Source: Haemophilus parahaemolyticus
Lineage (GTDB): Bacteria > Pseudomonadota > Gammaproteobacteria > Enterobacterales > Pasteurellaceae
Direction of reading: 5' to 3'
Length of the DNA stretch: 23,190 nt
NCBI RefSeq assembly: GCF_018373095.1
Contig: NZ_JAHAHT010000021.1
Span: 1 to 23,190 of the forward strand
The position numbers and the translations under genes were made by a program. Numbering within the stretch: position 1 is the first letter of the stretch; every line of letters begins with the position of its first letter. Below the pieces are notes generated by a model. It was not told the origin of the DNA, ran no database searches, and saw nothing but the letters and a program-made list of their open reading frames with translations. This document shows positions 15,037-22,409 of the stretch, in pieces.

Positions 15037-15048
15037 CATTAAGGCTTG

Positions 15049-15882
15049 CTATTCTGCCATTTTTAACTGCTCGCCAATTTTCTCAAACAAATTCTGAATT
15101 TGCTCTGCACGACACCCGAGTATCCGCACCATTAAGCCATATTCATTGAGTTGTGATATGCCTATCAACAAACCTTGTTCTTCCATAAACTGCTGTTGTA
15201 AGGCTTGCACTTGTTGCTTAATTTCAAGTGAACTTTTCCCTAAATGCAAATAAATTAGCGAACCTTGATGGGAATAATTTTCCATCTGGCTCAAAGCGGT
15301 AAGGTTCATTTTAGACGGCAGCCATTGAATACAATCACTGACAAGCGGTCGTTTTTTACCATCATTTTGCAAAGCATAAATCTTCAAATGGGAAGAAAAC
15401 TGACGGAAAGCAAAACGTTCGTCATTCAACACCCGACCAATCGCCACGATTTCACCGTAAATCAGCTCGCTTTGTTCGTCCATTTCAATCTGGGTTTGCT
15501 GCTTAAAAACGGAATCTTTATGCAACACCAGTGGATGCGGCAAATAGAATAAACGGCTGTTTTCGGCAAGGGCAATACGAGTAATTTGCTCTGCACTGTC
15601 GCCCTCATTCATCGCCAGCACCCGAGTAAATGCCTGCGTATTGAGCGAAAGTGCGGTCAATTTTGCCAACGAAATGTCAATCTCTAACACATCGCCCGCT
15701 AGCACCCCAGGGGAGGAAGACATCTGCATCGCATTCAAGCCATTCGCCCACGCATCATCGTAACTTGGCAACGTTATCAATTTAAACGGTGGCATCGCAA
15801 AGTATTCGGCAAGCTGGGTTTTACCGTTGGAGGAAAGTTTGGTGGAAAGGGATAATTTGCTGTTCATAAAATTTTTATACAC
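15049..15882 (-). CDS. ureD: Urease accessory protein UreD
   Basis: UreD (UreH) binds apo-urease first and recruits UreF and UreG for nickel insertion. The 277 residues include the stretches TKLSSNGKTQLAEYFAMPPFKL, SSSPGVLAGDVLEIDI, TQAFTRVL and LFYLPHPLVLHKDS, all typical of the family. The start is uncertain. A GTG at 15880-15882 lies 13 bases after AGGAGG. An in-frame ATG at 15865-15867 (protein starting MNSKLSLST) is closer to the usual N-terminus but far from that site. It is the last gene of the urease operon, 42 bases after ureG. It carries one Haemophilus-type (15649-15657) and one Actinobacillus-type (15341-15349) uptake signal. Confidence 0.94.
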   Translation of the reverse strand: MYKNFMNSKLSLSTKLSSNGKTQLAEYFAMPPFKLITLPSYDDAWANGLNAMQMSSSPGVLAGDVLEIDISLAKLTALSLNTQAFTRVLAMNEGDSAEQITRIALAENSRLFYLPHPLVLHKDSVFKQQTQIEMDEQSELIYGEIVAIGRVLNDERFAFRQFSSHLKIYALQNDGKKRPLVSDCIQWLPSKMNLTALSQMENYSHQGSLIYLHLGKSSLEIKQQVQALQQQFMEEQGLLIGISQLNEYGLMVRILGCRAEQIQNLFEKIGEQLKMAE

Positions 15883-15924
15883 GATGAAATAACTCCCTCC
15901 TTTTACGAAGGGAGCATAAATCCT

Positions 15925-16560
15925 CTATCTCACTAACGCCTTAGGTTCTTCCACATTCTTCAACAACACATATTTTTCGATCCAACCGATCACGCCATCA
16001 AGATTTTCTTTTTTCATCAAATTAGTGAAAATAAACGGCTGACCGTTACGCATACGGCGGGCATCGCGTTCCATCACGCTTAAATCTGCCCCCACAAACG
16101 GAGCAAGATCTGTTTTATTAATGACTAACAAATCTGAACGAGTGATACCCGGGCCACCTTTACGAGGGATTTTTTCGCCTTGTGCCACGTCGATCACGAA
16201 AATCGTCACGTCTGCCAAATCTGGGCTAAAAGTCGCCGAGAGGTTATCGCCGCCCGATTCAATAAATACAATTTCCACATCAGGGAAACGTGCCACCATT
16301 TCATCTACCGCCTCCAAGTTCATTGACGCATCTTCACGGATCGCCGTATGCGGACAACCGCCCGTTTCCACACCCATAATTCGCTCAGGCGGAAGTAAGC
16401 TGTTTTTCGTTAAAAATTCCGCATCTTCTTGAGTGTAAATATCGTTAGTAATGACTGCCACACTATATTTTGACGCGATTTCTCGAGTGAGTTTTTCAAT
16501 TAACGCCGTTTTGCCCGCGCCAACAGGACCAGCCACGCCGATTTTAATGTAGTTACGCAT
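15925..16560 (-). CDS. ureG: Urease accessory GTPase UreG
   Basis: This SIMIBI-class GTPase delivers nickel and powers urease maturation in complex with UreD, UreE and UreF. The 211 residues carry the P-loop GPVGAGKT (11-18), the nickel/zinc-binding C69-P-H71 motif in ETGGCPHTAIREDAS, the switch region IESGGDNLSATFSP and the guanine-specificity NKTD. Length and spacing are normal. AAGGAAAG precedes the ATG. It is separated from ureF by an unusually long 222-bp gap filled by REP-like repeats. Confidence 0.97.
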   Translation of the reverse strand: MRNYIKIGVAGPVGAGKTALIEKLTREIASKYSVAVITNDIYTQEDAEFLTKNSLLPPERIMGVETGGCPHTAIREDASMNLEAVDEMVARFPDVEIVFIESGGDNLSATFSPDLADVTIFVIDVAQGEKIPRKGGPGITRSDLLVINKTDLAPFVGADLSVMERDARRMRNGQPFIFTNLMKKENLDGVIGWIEKYVLLKNVEEPKALVR

Positions 16561-16782
16561 TTTTCTTTCCTTTAATTAACCTAGCAACTGTGATTATTTA
16601 CGATAAGCTGTAAGGTGGGTAAGCCCACGCATTTAGCTCTGAGTTTTTATTTTCCTTCTAAAACACTCTTTAGAAAAAGGGGAAAAAATGTGGTCAAAAT
16701 CAACCGCACTTTTCATTGTTAAATAAACACGTGGGCTTACGCCCACCCTACCCCTGAAAAATAAAAACACAGCAATCACAGG
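16561..16782. other. Repeat-filled gap between ureF and ureG
   Basis: There is no gene in this 222-bp interval. It holds a pair of inverted REP-like palindromes (listed separately), a perfect TTCTAAA/TTTAGAA hairpin (16656-16675), and a Haemophilus-type uptake signal on the minus strand (ACCGCACTT, 16703-16711). An outer inverted repeat CTGTGATT (16588-16595) / AATCACAG (16774-16781) brackets the whole block. Confidence 0.6.
16610..16752. repeat. Inverted pair of REP-like palindromes (BIME-like)
   Basis: GTAAGGTGGGTAAGCCCACGC (16610-16630 region) faces the near-complement around 16730-16752, whose reverse complement reads GGTAGGGTGGGCGTAAGCCC and onward. Each copy is itself palindromic (GTGGGC/GCCCAC). 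Two head-to-head palindromes about 100 bp apart resemble bacterial interspersed mosaic elements. Confidence 0.65.
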
Positions 16783-17490
16783 CTATGACATATATAATCT
16801 GGTATAAAGCACTTCGTGTTGCATAGCCCGAATATCATTCGCTAGCGTTGCCGCACCAAGCCAATCTAAATCGGGTTCTAAACTTAATTCCACTGCTTGC
16901 ACGAGTGAGCCTCGCAAATAAAACAGAATATCTTGCCCATCCATTTGGCTGAGGGGAATAAGCTTCACGCCGTTAGTGATCGCACCGACTGCTGCATTGT
17001 AGTAGAACGCATAGAGTGTGTCGGCTTTACTTAAGCCCATGGCTTGGGCGACCATCGCAAACACTATCGGGAAATAGCCCTGCACGCGTTTTTCTGCAAT
17101 CGCTTGCTGGTAAGCTATGAGCAACGTATGTGTTTCATAGCGAATAAAAATTTTCAGCAAGCGTACACCGAGTTTAAAACTCCCTTCGCGGCTTTCACGT
17201 GCCACTTTGGTGGCGGAAAGTTGCCAATCCAGTTCACACAAGCGGTCGAAATTACCCTCGTTCATTGCATCAAACGCAAGAGAAAGATACGCCCCGTCGT
17301 TGTAAATCCAGTTCTGTAAAAGCTGGGTTTGCACATATTCTTCAAGAGTTGCTTTAGTCGAAACAACGCCTTGCTGGACAAAGGTTTCTAAGCCATTGGA
17401 GTGGTTAAATCCGCCAATCGGTAAGGTGGGATCGACCAAGTGCAACAACGCACCTAAATCCGTTAAAGAGCGGGTTAATGTTTGTGCCAA
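16783..17490 (-). CDS. ureF: Urease accessory protein UreF
   Basis: This all-helical chaperone bridges UreD and UreG and gates nickel transfer during urease activation. The 235 residues show the UreF opening HLVDPTLPIGGFNHSNGLETFV, typical of the family's L-P-x-G-x-F/Y-x-H/S-S-x-G-L-E motif, and later RESREGSFKLGVRLL. Its ATG lies inside ureE, overlapping it by 16 bases, so the two are translationally coupled. An exact ACAAGCGGT signal lies at 17238-17246. Confidence 0.95.
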   Translation of the reverse strand: MAQTLTRSLTDLGALLHLVDPTLPIGGFNHSNGLETFVQQGVVSTKATLEEYVQTQLLQNWIYNDGAYLSLAFDAMNEGNFDRLCELDWQLSATKVARESREGSFKLGVRLLKIFIRYETHTLLIAYQQAIAEKRVQGYFPIVFAMVAQAMGLSKADTLYAFYYNAAVGAITNGVKLIPLSQMDGQDILFYLRGSLVQAVELSLEPDLDWLGAATLANDIRAMQHEVLYTRLYMS

Positions 17491-18032
17491 TTGCCGTCTC
17501 CGTGATGATGATAACCGTGATGATCGTGCGAATGACTATGTGAATACCCGTGACCTTGTGCAGAGTTCGCCCTCAACGCTTGGCTTAAACGGCGTTCCGC
17601 TTTTTGAGGATGAAATCCCGCCGCTTGTAACCATTCAAACATTGGTTTATCGTAAGGCAATGTTACTTCATCGCCATCTAAAAACAGCGGAGAATGTTTG
17701 TTGCCGATTTCATAACACGCCCGTGCCATTTCAGGCAAGGTTTTCGGAGACAGTACAATTACTTCGCTTGGCAAAATTTCAATCGCAATCACTAATTCAT
17801 CGCTGATAAACACCACATCATCGTGTTTTAAACGTTGCCCTTCTTTGAGTAGGCGAAAAGCGACTTCACGCCCAGTATTTGTGGTTTTACGCAAAATATT
17901 CCGTTCGCTTTCATACCACTGCAATTCCGCGCGTTCAATAGTCTGATTAGTAATTTTGCCTTCAGCCTGAAGGCTAGTTAAGTCGCCCAAAATGGTATCC
18001 ATAATGGGCAAAATGGGGTTGAGGATTTTCAT
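17475..18032 (-). CDS. ureE: Urease nickel metallochaperone UreE
   Basis: UreE binds nickel and hands it to the UreD-UreF-UreG-urease complex. The 185 residues consist of an N-terminal peptide-binding domain, a C-terminal metal-binding domain (EIGNKHSPLFLDGDEVTLPYD) and a histidine-rich tail. From about residue 158 the tail contains ten or more histidines in HSHSHDHHGYHHHGDGNWHKH-type spacing. Such tails store extra nickel in some bacteria and are absent in others. The end of the gene overlaps ureF. Upstream is a 253-bp gap with a MITE-like repeat separating it from the GST-like gene. Confidence 0.95.
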   Translation of the reverse strand: MKILNPILPIMDTILGDLTSLQAEGKITNQTIERAELQWYESERNILRKTTNTGREVAFRLLKEGQRLKHDDVVFISDELVIAIEILPSEVIVLSPKTLPEMARACYEIGNKHSPLFLDGDEVTLPYDKPMFEWLQAAGFHPQKAERRLSQALRANSAQGHGYSHSHSHDHHGYHHHGDGNWHKH

Positions 18033-18065
18033 TTTTATATTATTTATTTTCTTCGCTAATTAAGG

Positions 18066-18228
18066 CTGCTAAATCTCCCCTACCCCTCTTTGCTAAAGAG
18101 GGAATTTTCTTTATAAATTTGCGGTCATCTGACTAATTTATATTTGCCATATCAAAGTAGAACAATGATATAAAATCTCGCTCATTCTTTCCCCTCTTTA
18201 GCAAAGAGGGGAAGGAGAGATTTGGCAG
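18066..18228. mobile_element. MITE-like element with ~37-bp imperfect terminal inverted repeats
   Basis: The left end CTGCTAAATCTCCCCTACCC... (18066-18102 region) is matched in inverse by the right end ...GGGGAAGGAGAGATTTGGCAG (to 18228). The arms differ at only a few positions over about 37 bases. Each arm contains its own palindrome CCCTCTTT-GCT-AAAGAGGG. The roughly 90-bp A/T-rich centre has no reading frame and contains GCGGTC, part of an uptake signal. Size, inverted ends and lack of coding capacity fit a miniature transposable element or a related non-autonomous repeat. I found no convincing target-site duplication. Confidence 0.6.
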
Positions 18229-18285
18229 AAGAAAATACGGAGAAATTAGGTTATTTAGACCAATCTCGTGATGCCACAAAAATGG

Positions 18286-18906
18286 TTATAAAGTCGGCAT
18301 TGTCTCGCTTAAAACCACATATTTTTCATTCATTTCAGCCGCCCAAGCGGTTAAATTTGGAAATTCTTTTGCAAGATCTAATCCAATTTTTTCCGCTCTA
18401 AATAAGAACCAATCAATGACTGCGACTGCCGTTAGCGTGCCAATGTTTAATTCCGTGCCAAACGGTTTTAAATCTTGCTCAAGTCTTACAAAACTTTGAC
18501 GATTACGTTCGGTTAGTTGTTGATGGCGAGCGGTCCACCATTCACTTTCAGGGCGAAGCATTTTTTCCGCCATCATTGGCACGGTATTTTCCATAATGCC
18601 ATCTGCTAAGTTATGTAAGGCGAGCGCCGCCCAACGTGGCTTGCCACTTTCTGGAATGAGTTTAGGCTCTACCTTGCCTTTTTGATCAAGATATTCGCAA
18701 ATGAGCAAACTGCCATAAAGCCAATTACCACAATTACGTTCTAACGCTGGCACTCTACCCAGAGGATTTGCCTGATTATGTGCAGAGCTTGCATCAAATG
18801 ATGAACCAATTTTAATCAGTTCTGTTTTGTCTAAGAGTTGTTGATATTTCAACGTTACCAGCACTTTACGTACATACGGGCTGGTAGTGGAGTACCAAAG
18901 TTTCAT
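18286..18906 (-). CDS. Glutathione-S-transferase-like protein in the urease operon
   Basis: This 206-residue protein has the GST layout: an N-terminal thioredoxin-like domain (1-75, starting LWYSTTSPYVRKVLVTL, with the cis-proline motif NPLGRVPAL at 47-55) and an all-helical C-terminal domain. It is closest in pattern to YibF-like bacterial GSTs. The acidic residue that usually precedes the serine of the glutathione-binding D/E-S pair is glycine here (Y64-G65-S66), so glutathione binding may be altered. It lies 37 bases after ureC and before ureE on the same strand, so it is almost certainly co-transcribed. I recall that an ORF between ureC and ureE has been reported in A. pleuropneumoniae, but I cannot check that. 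A nickel- or thiol-related role is speculative. Confidence 0.85.
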   Translation of the reverse strand: MKLWYSTTSPYVRKVLVTLKYQQLLDKTELIKIGSSFDASSAHNQANPLGRVPALERNCGNWLYGSLLICEYLDQKGKVEPKLIPESGKPRWAALALHNLADGIMENTVPMMAEKMLRPESEWWTARHQQLTERNRQSFVRLEQDLKPFGTELNIGTLTAVAVIDWFLFRAEKIGLDLAKEFPNLTAWAAEMNEKYVVLSETMPTL

Positions 18907-18943
18907 TGTAAATTCTCCTTAAAATTTGACCGCTCTTTTCTGC

Positions 18944-20662
18944 TTAGAACATAAAATATCGCTGCCCTAATGGCACCGTATCCACAGGTTCGCAAGTAAT
19001 GAGCTCGCCATCTACACGCACTTCATAGCGTTCTGGATCTACCGTGATTTCAGGCGTAGCATTGTTGTGAACGAGATCTTTTTTACCCACGCTGCGGCAG
19101 CCTTTCACGGCAATGGTTTCTTTGTGTAAACCGAATTTCGCACGAATATCGGATTTTTCAGCGGCTTGTGAAACAAAGAATACTGCTGTTTGTGCTGTCG
19201 CTAAGCCTTGTGCGCCATACATTGGACGGTAGAATACAGGTTGCGGTGTTGGAATTGAGGCATTTGGATCGCCCATTTTCGCGTAGCTAATAAAGCCTTT
19301 TTTAATTACTACTTCTGGTTTTACCCCAAAGAACATCGGTTTCCATAACACAATATCTGCAATTTTGCCCACTTCTAATGAACCAATATGATCCGCAATA
19401 CCGTGTGCAATTGCTGGGTTGATGGTGTATTTCGCAATATAGCGTTTAATGCGGAAGTTATCGTTTCCTTCATTGCCTAGCTCACCACGTTGCATTTTCA
19501 TTTTATCAGCGGTTTGCCATGTACGAATAACGACTTCACCAATACGTCCCATTGCTTGAGAGTCTGAACTCATAATGGAGAAGACGCCCATATCATGCAA
19601 AATATCTTCCGCTGCAATAGTTTCAGGGCGAATACGGCTATCGGCAAATGCTACATCTTCTGGTACACGTTTATCTAAATGATGGCAAACCATCAACATA
19701 TCTAAATGTTCATCAATGGTGTTTTTCGTAAACGGACGAGTCGGGTTGGTTGAAGCTGGCAATACGTTTGGATACATCGCCGCTTTAATGATGTCAGGTG
19801 CATGACCGCCGCCTGCACCTTCCGTGTGGAAGGTGTGAATGACACGTCCATCAATTGCTTTCATGGTATCTTCTAAAAAGCCACTTTCGTTCAGCGTATC
19901 GGTGTGGATTGCCACTTGAATATCCATTTCATCAGCCACTTTTAATGCTGAATCAATTACTGCTGGCGTTGCGCCCCAGTCTTCGTGGATTTTTAAGCCT
20001 AATGCGCCCGCTTCAATTTGTTCGCGTAGCGGCTCTAAAGTTGAACAGTTTCCTTTACCAAAAAAGCCTACGTTTACAGGCAATACTTCTGCCGCTTGGA
20101 ACATACGCTCCATATACCACGCACCCGGTGTACAAGTAGTCGCGTGTGTACCATCCGCAGGACCAGTCCCACCGCCAATTAACGTGGTAACGCCACTTTC
20201 AATCGCATGCTGTGCTTGTTGAGGGCAAATAAAGTGAATATGGGTATCGATACCGCCAGCGGTCGCAATTAAATGAGCACCGTTATGCACTTCCGTGCTA
20301 GCACCGATAATCATGTTTGGCGTGACGTTATCCATGGTATCTGGGTTGCCTGCTTGACCAATACCCACAATACGCCCATCACGAATACCAATATCTGCCT
20401 TGATAATGCCTAATTTCGCATCAATAATCATCACGTTAGTAATGACAAAATCCAATACATTTGGATTATCGCGAGTTGCGGTGCCACTTTGTGCCATGCC
20501 ATCACGTACACTTTTACCGCCACCAAATTTACACTCATCGCCTTTGGTCAATAAATCTTGCTCAATAGTTGCCCATAAATTGGTATCGCCTAAACGGACT
20601 TTATCGCCAACGGTTGGGCCATAAGTTGCTACATATTGTGCTCTTGAAATTGTTAATGCCAT
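18944..20662 (-). CDS. ureC: Urease catalytic alpha subunit
   Basis: This amidohydrolase-fold subunit hydrolyses urea to ammonia and carbamate at a dinuclear nickel centre. The 572 residues show all active-site positions: nickel ligands H141 and H143 (IDTHIHFICP), the carbamylated lysine K224 (GLKIHEDWG), H253 and H279, the mobile-flap cysteine and histidine C326-H327 (MVCHHLDK), and D367 (SSDSQAMG). These are each offset by seven from Klebsiella numbering. The three subunits are separate genes, the usual enteric-type arrangement. AGGGCAAA lies just before the ATG, 11 bases after ureB. Confidence 0.98.
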   Translation of the reverse strand: MALTISRAQYVATYGPTVGDKVRLGDTNLWATIEQDLLTKGDECKFGGGKSVRDGMAQSGTATRDNPNVLDFVITNVMIIDAKLGIIKADIGIRDGRIVGIGQAGNPDTMDNVTPNMIIGASTEVHNGAHLIATAGGIDTHIHFICPQQAQHAIESGVTTLIGGGTGPADGTHATTCTPGAWYMERMFQAAEVLPVNVGFFGKGNCSTLEPLREQIEAGALGLKIHEDWGATPAVIDSALKVADEMDIQVAIHTDTLNESGFLEDTMKAIDGRVIHTFHTEGAGGGHAPDIIKAAMYPNVLPASTNPTRPFTKNTIDEHLDMLMVCHHLDKRVPEDVAFADSRIRPETIAAEDILHDMGVFSIMSSDSQAMGRIGEVVIRTWQTADKMKMQRGELGNEGNDNFRIKRYIAKYTINPAIAHGIADHIGSLEVGKIADIVLWKPMFFGVKPEVVIKKGFISYAKMGDPNASIPTPQPVFYRPMYGAQGLATAQTAVFFVSQAAEKSDIRAKFGLHKETIAVKGCRSVGKKDLVHNNATPEITVDPERYEVRVDGELITCEPVDTVPLGQRYFMF

Positions 20663-20673
20663 TTTGCCCTACC

Positions 20674-20979
20674 TTATAATTTACCATCAATTTGATTATG
20701 GAAGCCGTAAATGATTTGGTTACCACCAAAAGCCACTAACTCAACGGTTTTGGCTTCGCCTGGTTCGAAACGCACCGCATTGCCAGATGGCACATTTAAA
20801 CGCATTCCGCGTGCCAAAGTGCGGTCAAATTTAAGAGCATTATTAGTTTCAAAAAAATGGTAGTGAGAGCCAACTTGAATTGGGCGGTCGCCTGAATTGG
20901 TTACTTCAATTTTTACGGTTTTTCTGCCGACATTAGCGAGAATATCACTTTCAGCTAATTGGTATTCGCCTGGGATCAT
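20674..20979 (-). CDS. ureB: Urease beta subunit
   Basis: This small structural subunit packs against UreC in the (UreABC)3 trimer. The 101 residues begin MIPGEYQLAESDILANVGR and contain VGSHYHFFETNNALKFDR and RLNVPSGNAVRFEPGE, the most conserved UreB stretches. AAGGAAC precedes the ATG. The 5' side is separated from ureA by a perfect 22-bp inverted repeat pair. A Haemophilus-type uptake signal (AAGTGCGGT, 20817-20825) lies inside the gene. Confidence 0.97.
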   Translation of the reverse strand: MIPGEYQLAESDILANVGRKTVKIEVTNSGDRPIQVGSHYHFFETNNALKFDRTLARGMRLNVPSGNAVRFEPGEAKTVELVAFGGNQIIYGFHNQIDGKL

Positions 20980-20992
20980 ATCTTTGTTCCTT

Positions 20993-21052
20993 GTAGGGTG
21001 GGCTTTAGCCCACCATTAATATTTTTATTTGGTGGGCTAAAGCCCACCCTAC
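20993..21052. repeat. Perfect 22-bp inverted REP pair between ureA and ureB
   Basis: GTAGGGTGGGCTTTAGCCCACC at 20993-21014 is exactly mirrored at 21031-21052 around a 16-base A/T spacer. Each arm is itself a palindrome (GGTGGGC/GCCCACC around TTTA). In the ureAB mRNA it could fold as one long 22-bp hairpin or as two small ones. It is the cleanest member of the REP-like family in the window and sits three bases from the ureA stop. Confidence 0.85.
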
Positions 21053-21054
21053 GG

Positions 21055-21357
21055 TTATCTGATTGGATTATGCACGGTAACAAGTTTTGTGCCATCTGGG
21101 AAAGTTGCTTCAATTTGCACTTCGTGTACCATCTCAGCGACGCCTTCCATCACATCATCAACGGTTAAAAGTGTTGAACCATACTGCATGACTTCAGCCA
21201 CACTCATTCCATCTCTTGCCGCCTCTTGTAAATGACTCGCAATATAGGCAACAGTTTCTGGATAATTTAATTTAACGCCACGTGCTTTGCGTTTTGCCGC
21301 CAATTCGCCCGCGAGGAAAAGCATCAGTTTTTCTTGTTCTCTGGAAGTTAAGTGCAT
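21055..21357 (-). CDS. ureA: Urease gamma subunit
   Basis: This is the smallest structural subunit of urease, 100 residues. It begins MHLTSREQEKLMLFLAGELAAKRKARG and continues LNYPETVAYIASHL, the standard UreA opening, and ends VHEVQIEATFPDGTKLVTVHNPI. AAGGAATT precedes the ATG. It is the first structural gene of the urease cluster and follows the urea channel gene by 67 bases. Confidence 0.97.
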   Translation of the reverse strand: MHLTSREQEKLMLFLAGELAAKRKARGVKLNYPETVAYIASHLQEAARDGMSVAEVMQYGSTLLTVDDVMEGVAEMVHEVQIEATFPDGTKLVTVHNPIR

Positions 21358-21397
21358 AATTAATTCCTTCTATTGTGATTTGCAAAAAGTTGTGAAA

Positions 21398-21426
21398 ATT
21401 ATACCGCTTGTACGGTTGTTTGTGTT
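21398..21426 (-). promoter_or_regulatory. Possible ureA promoter overlapping an uptake signal
   Basis: On the minus strand a perfect TATAAT -10 box (21398-21403) begins at the end of an exact ACAAGCGGT uptake signal (21403-21411), 41 bases upstream of the ureA start. The -35 region at 17 bases spacing reads AACACA and is poor, so the promoter may need an activator or may be fortuitous. Confidence 0.4.
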
Positions 21427-22330
21427 AAGGGTTAAGCCATTTCAACCATTTTTCTTTATTGATATCAACCTTTTCAACCTTCGATTTCATCCATAAAATC
21501 AGCCAACTGGCGAGGATAAAACCGATGGTGTAAGGTGCGATGCCAAGGACAGAAAAGCCGAATTGGATTAACACCGCAAGCAAAGTGCCAACTAAGATAT
21601 AAAAAAAGTGGCACAACCGTTCGCCCGCAAAGGCACAGGCAACCAAAATTGGTGAAAAGCCGTATAAGCCGTTGGCAAGATGATTGTGTTCGACCGCCAA
21701 TAAATGATGGGCAAATGCTGTTCCCAATACTGCGGCAGCCATACCGTACATAGCCGCCATGGGGGAGCTAATCGCGATTGCCACGAACAGCAACCCCCCC
21801 GTAATTACGCTTGAGCCGAAATTGACTTCCGCCCATGCGTAGAGTGGGCTTTGAATGGCATTAAAAGTATCAGTGTAATCGGATAGCTCAGGCGTAGTTT
21901 GTTCCAAACCAAAGAGTTGAAATTTGGCAGTGAGAAAACAAAGTAACCAGCAAGTTAGCACGAATGGGAAGGTGAACGCCACTTTTCGGCGTTGTAAAAA
22001 AGCACGCATTATCAACGTGGCGACAACGGAAGCCAGAATACCCCACAGCCACAACAGAGGGCTCTCTGCACTCTCTTCTCCGAAGGTGAACATCACGCAC
22101 ATAAAGGCGAGTGAGCTATTAAAGCCGAATAACCCTTGTTGAATTTGTCTGATCGGGTATTTTAATGCACGTGCGGTCAGCGTGCCGACCAACGAGCCGA
22201 GAAAACACGCCACGCCGAGCGTCCAATGGCTAAAAAACATTGCGATCGTAATGACGAGCCCCGTTAATCCGTTTTCCTGTAGAAAGATCTGCCCAATACC
22301 TGTGAATGTTTCTTTAATGGGTGTTTGCAT
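21425..22330 (-). CDS. utp: UT-family urea channel
   Basis: This 301-residue, highly hydrophobic protein of the urea transporter (UT/SLC14-type) family lets urea cross the inner membrane passively to reach urease. It has about ten membrane segments in two homologous halves. The repeated pore-signature stretches are visible as GLFGFNSSLAFMCVMFTF in the first half and GLYGFSPILVACAFAG in the second. The IGQIFLQENGLTGLVI opening also fits. GAGGACGTT precedes the ATG. It lies between the nickel transporter genes and ureA, all on the same strand. A homologous channel has been described next to urease in A. pleuropneumoniae, from which the symbol is borrowed. Confidence 0.92.
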   Translation of the reverse strand: MQTPIKETFTGIGQIFLQENGLTGLVITIAMFFSHWTLGVACFLGSLVGTLTARALKYPIRQIQQGLFGFNSSLAFMCVMFTFGEESAESPLLWLWGILASVVATLIMRAFLQRRKVAFTFPFVLTCWLLCFLTAKFQLFGLEQTTPELSDYTDTFNAIQSPLYAWAEVNFGSSVITGGLLFVAIAISSPMAAMYGMAAAVLGTAFAHHLLAVEHNHLANGLYGFSPILVACAFAGERLCHFFYILVGTLLAVLIQFGFSVLGIAPYTIGFILASWLILWMKSKVEKVDINKEKWLKWLNP

Positions 22331-22409
22331 AACGTCCTCGTTTTTGTTGTTTTAAGAATTCTTCACATACTTTTTTCTTTCCTTCCGTTTGCAGAGGGAA
22401 GAAATGCGA

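Noticed and set aside
17396..17806. 136-codon open frame on the plus strand opposite ureE and ureF
   Set aside because: It lies entirely antisense to two well-supported genes, has a low-complexity charged composition, and no recognisable domain.
18066..18228. Target-site duplication around the MITE-like element
   Set aside because: Flanks (TAATTAAGG on the left, AAGAAAATAC on the right) share no convincing direct repeat.
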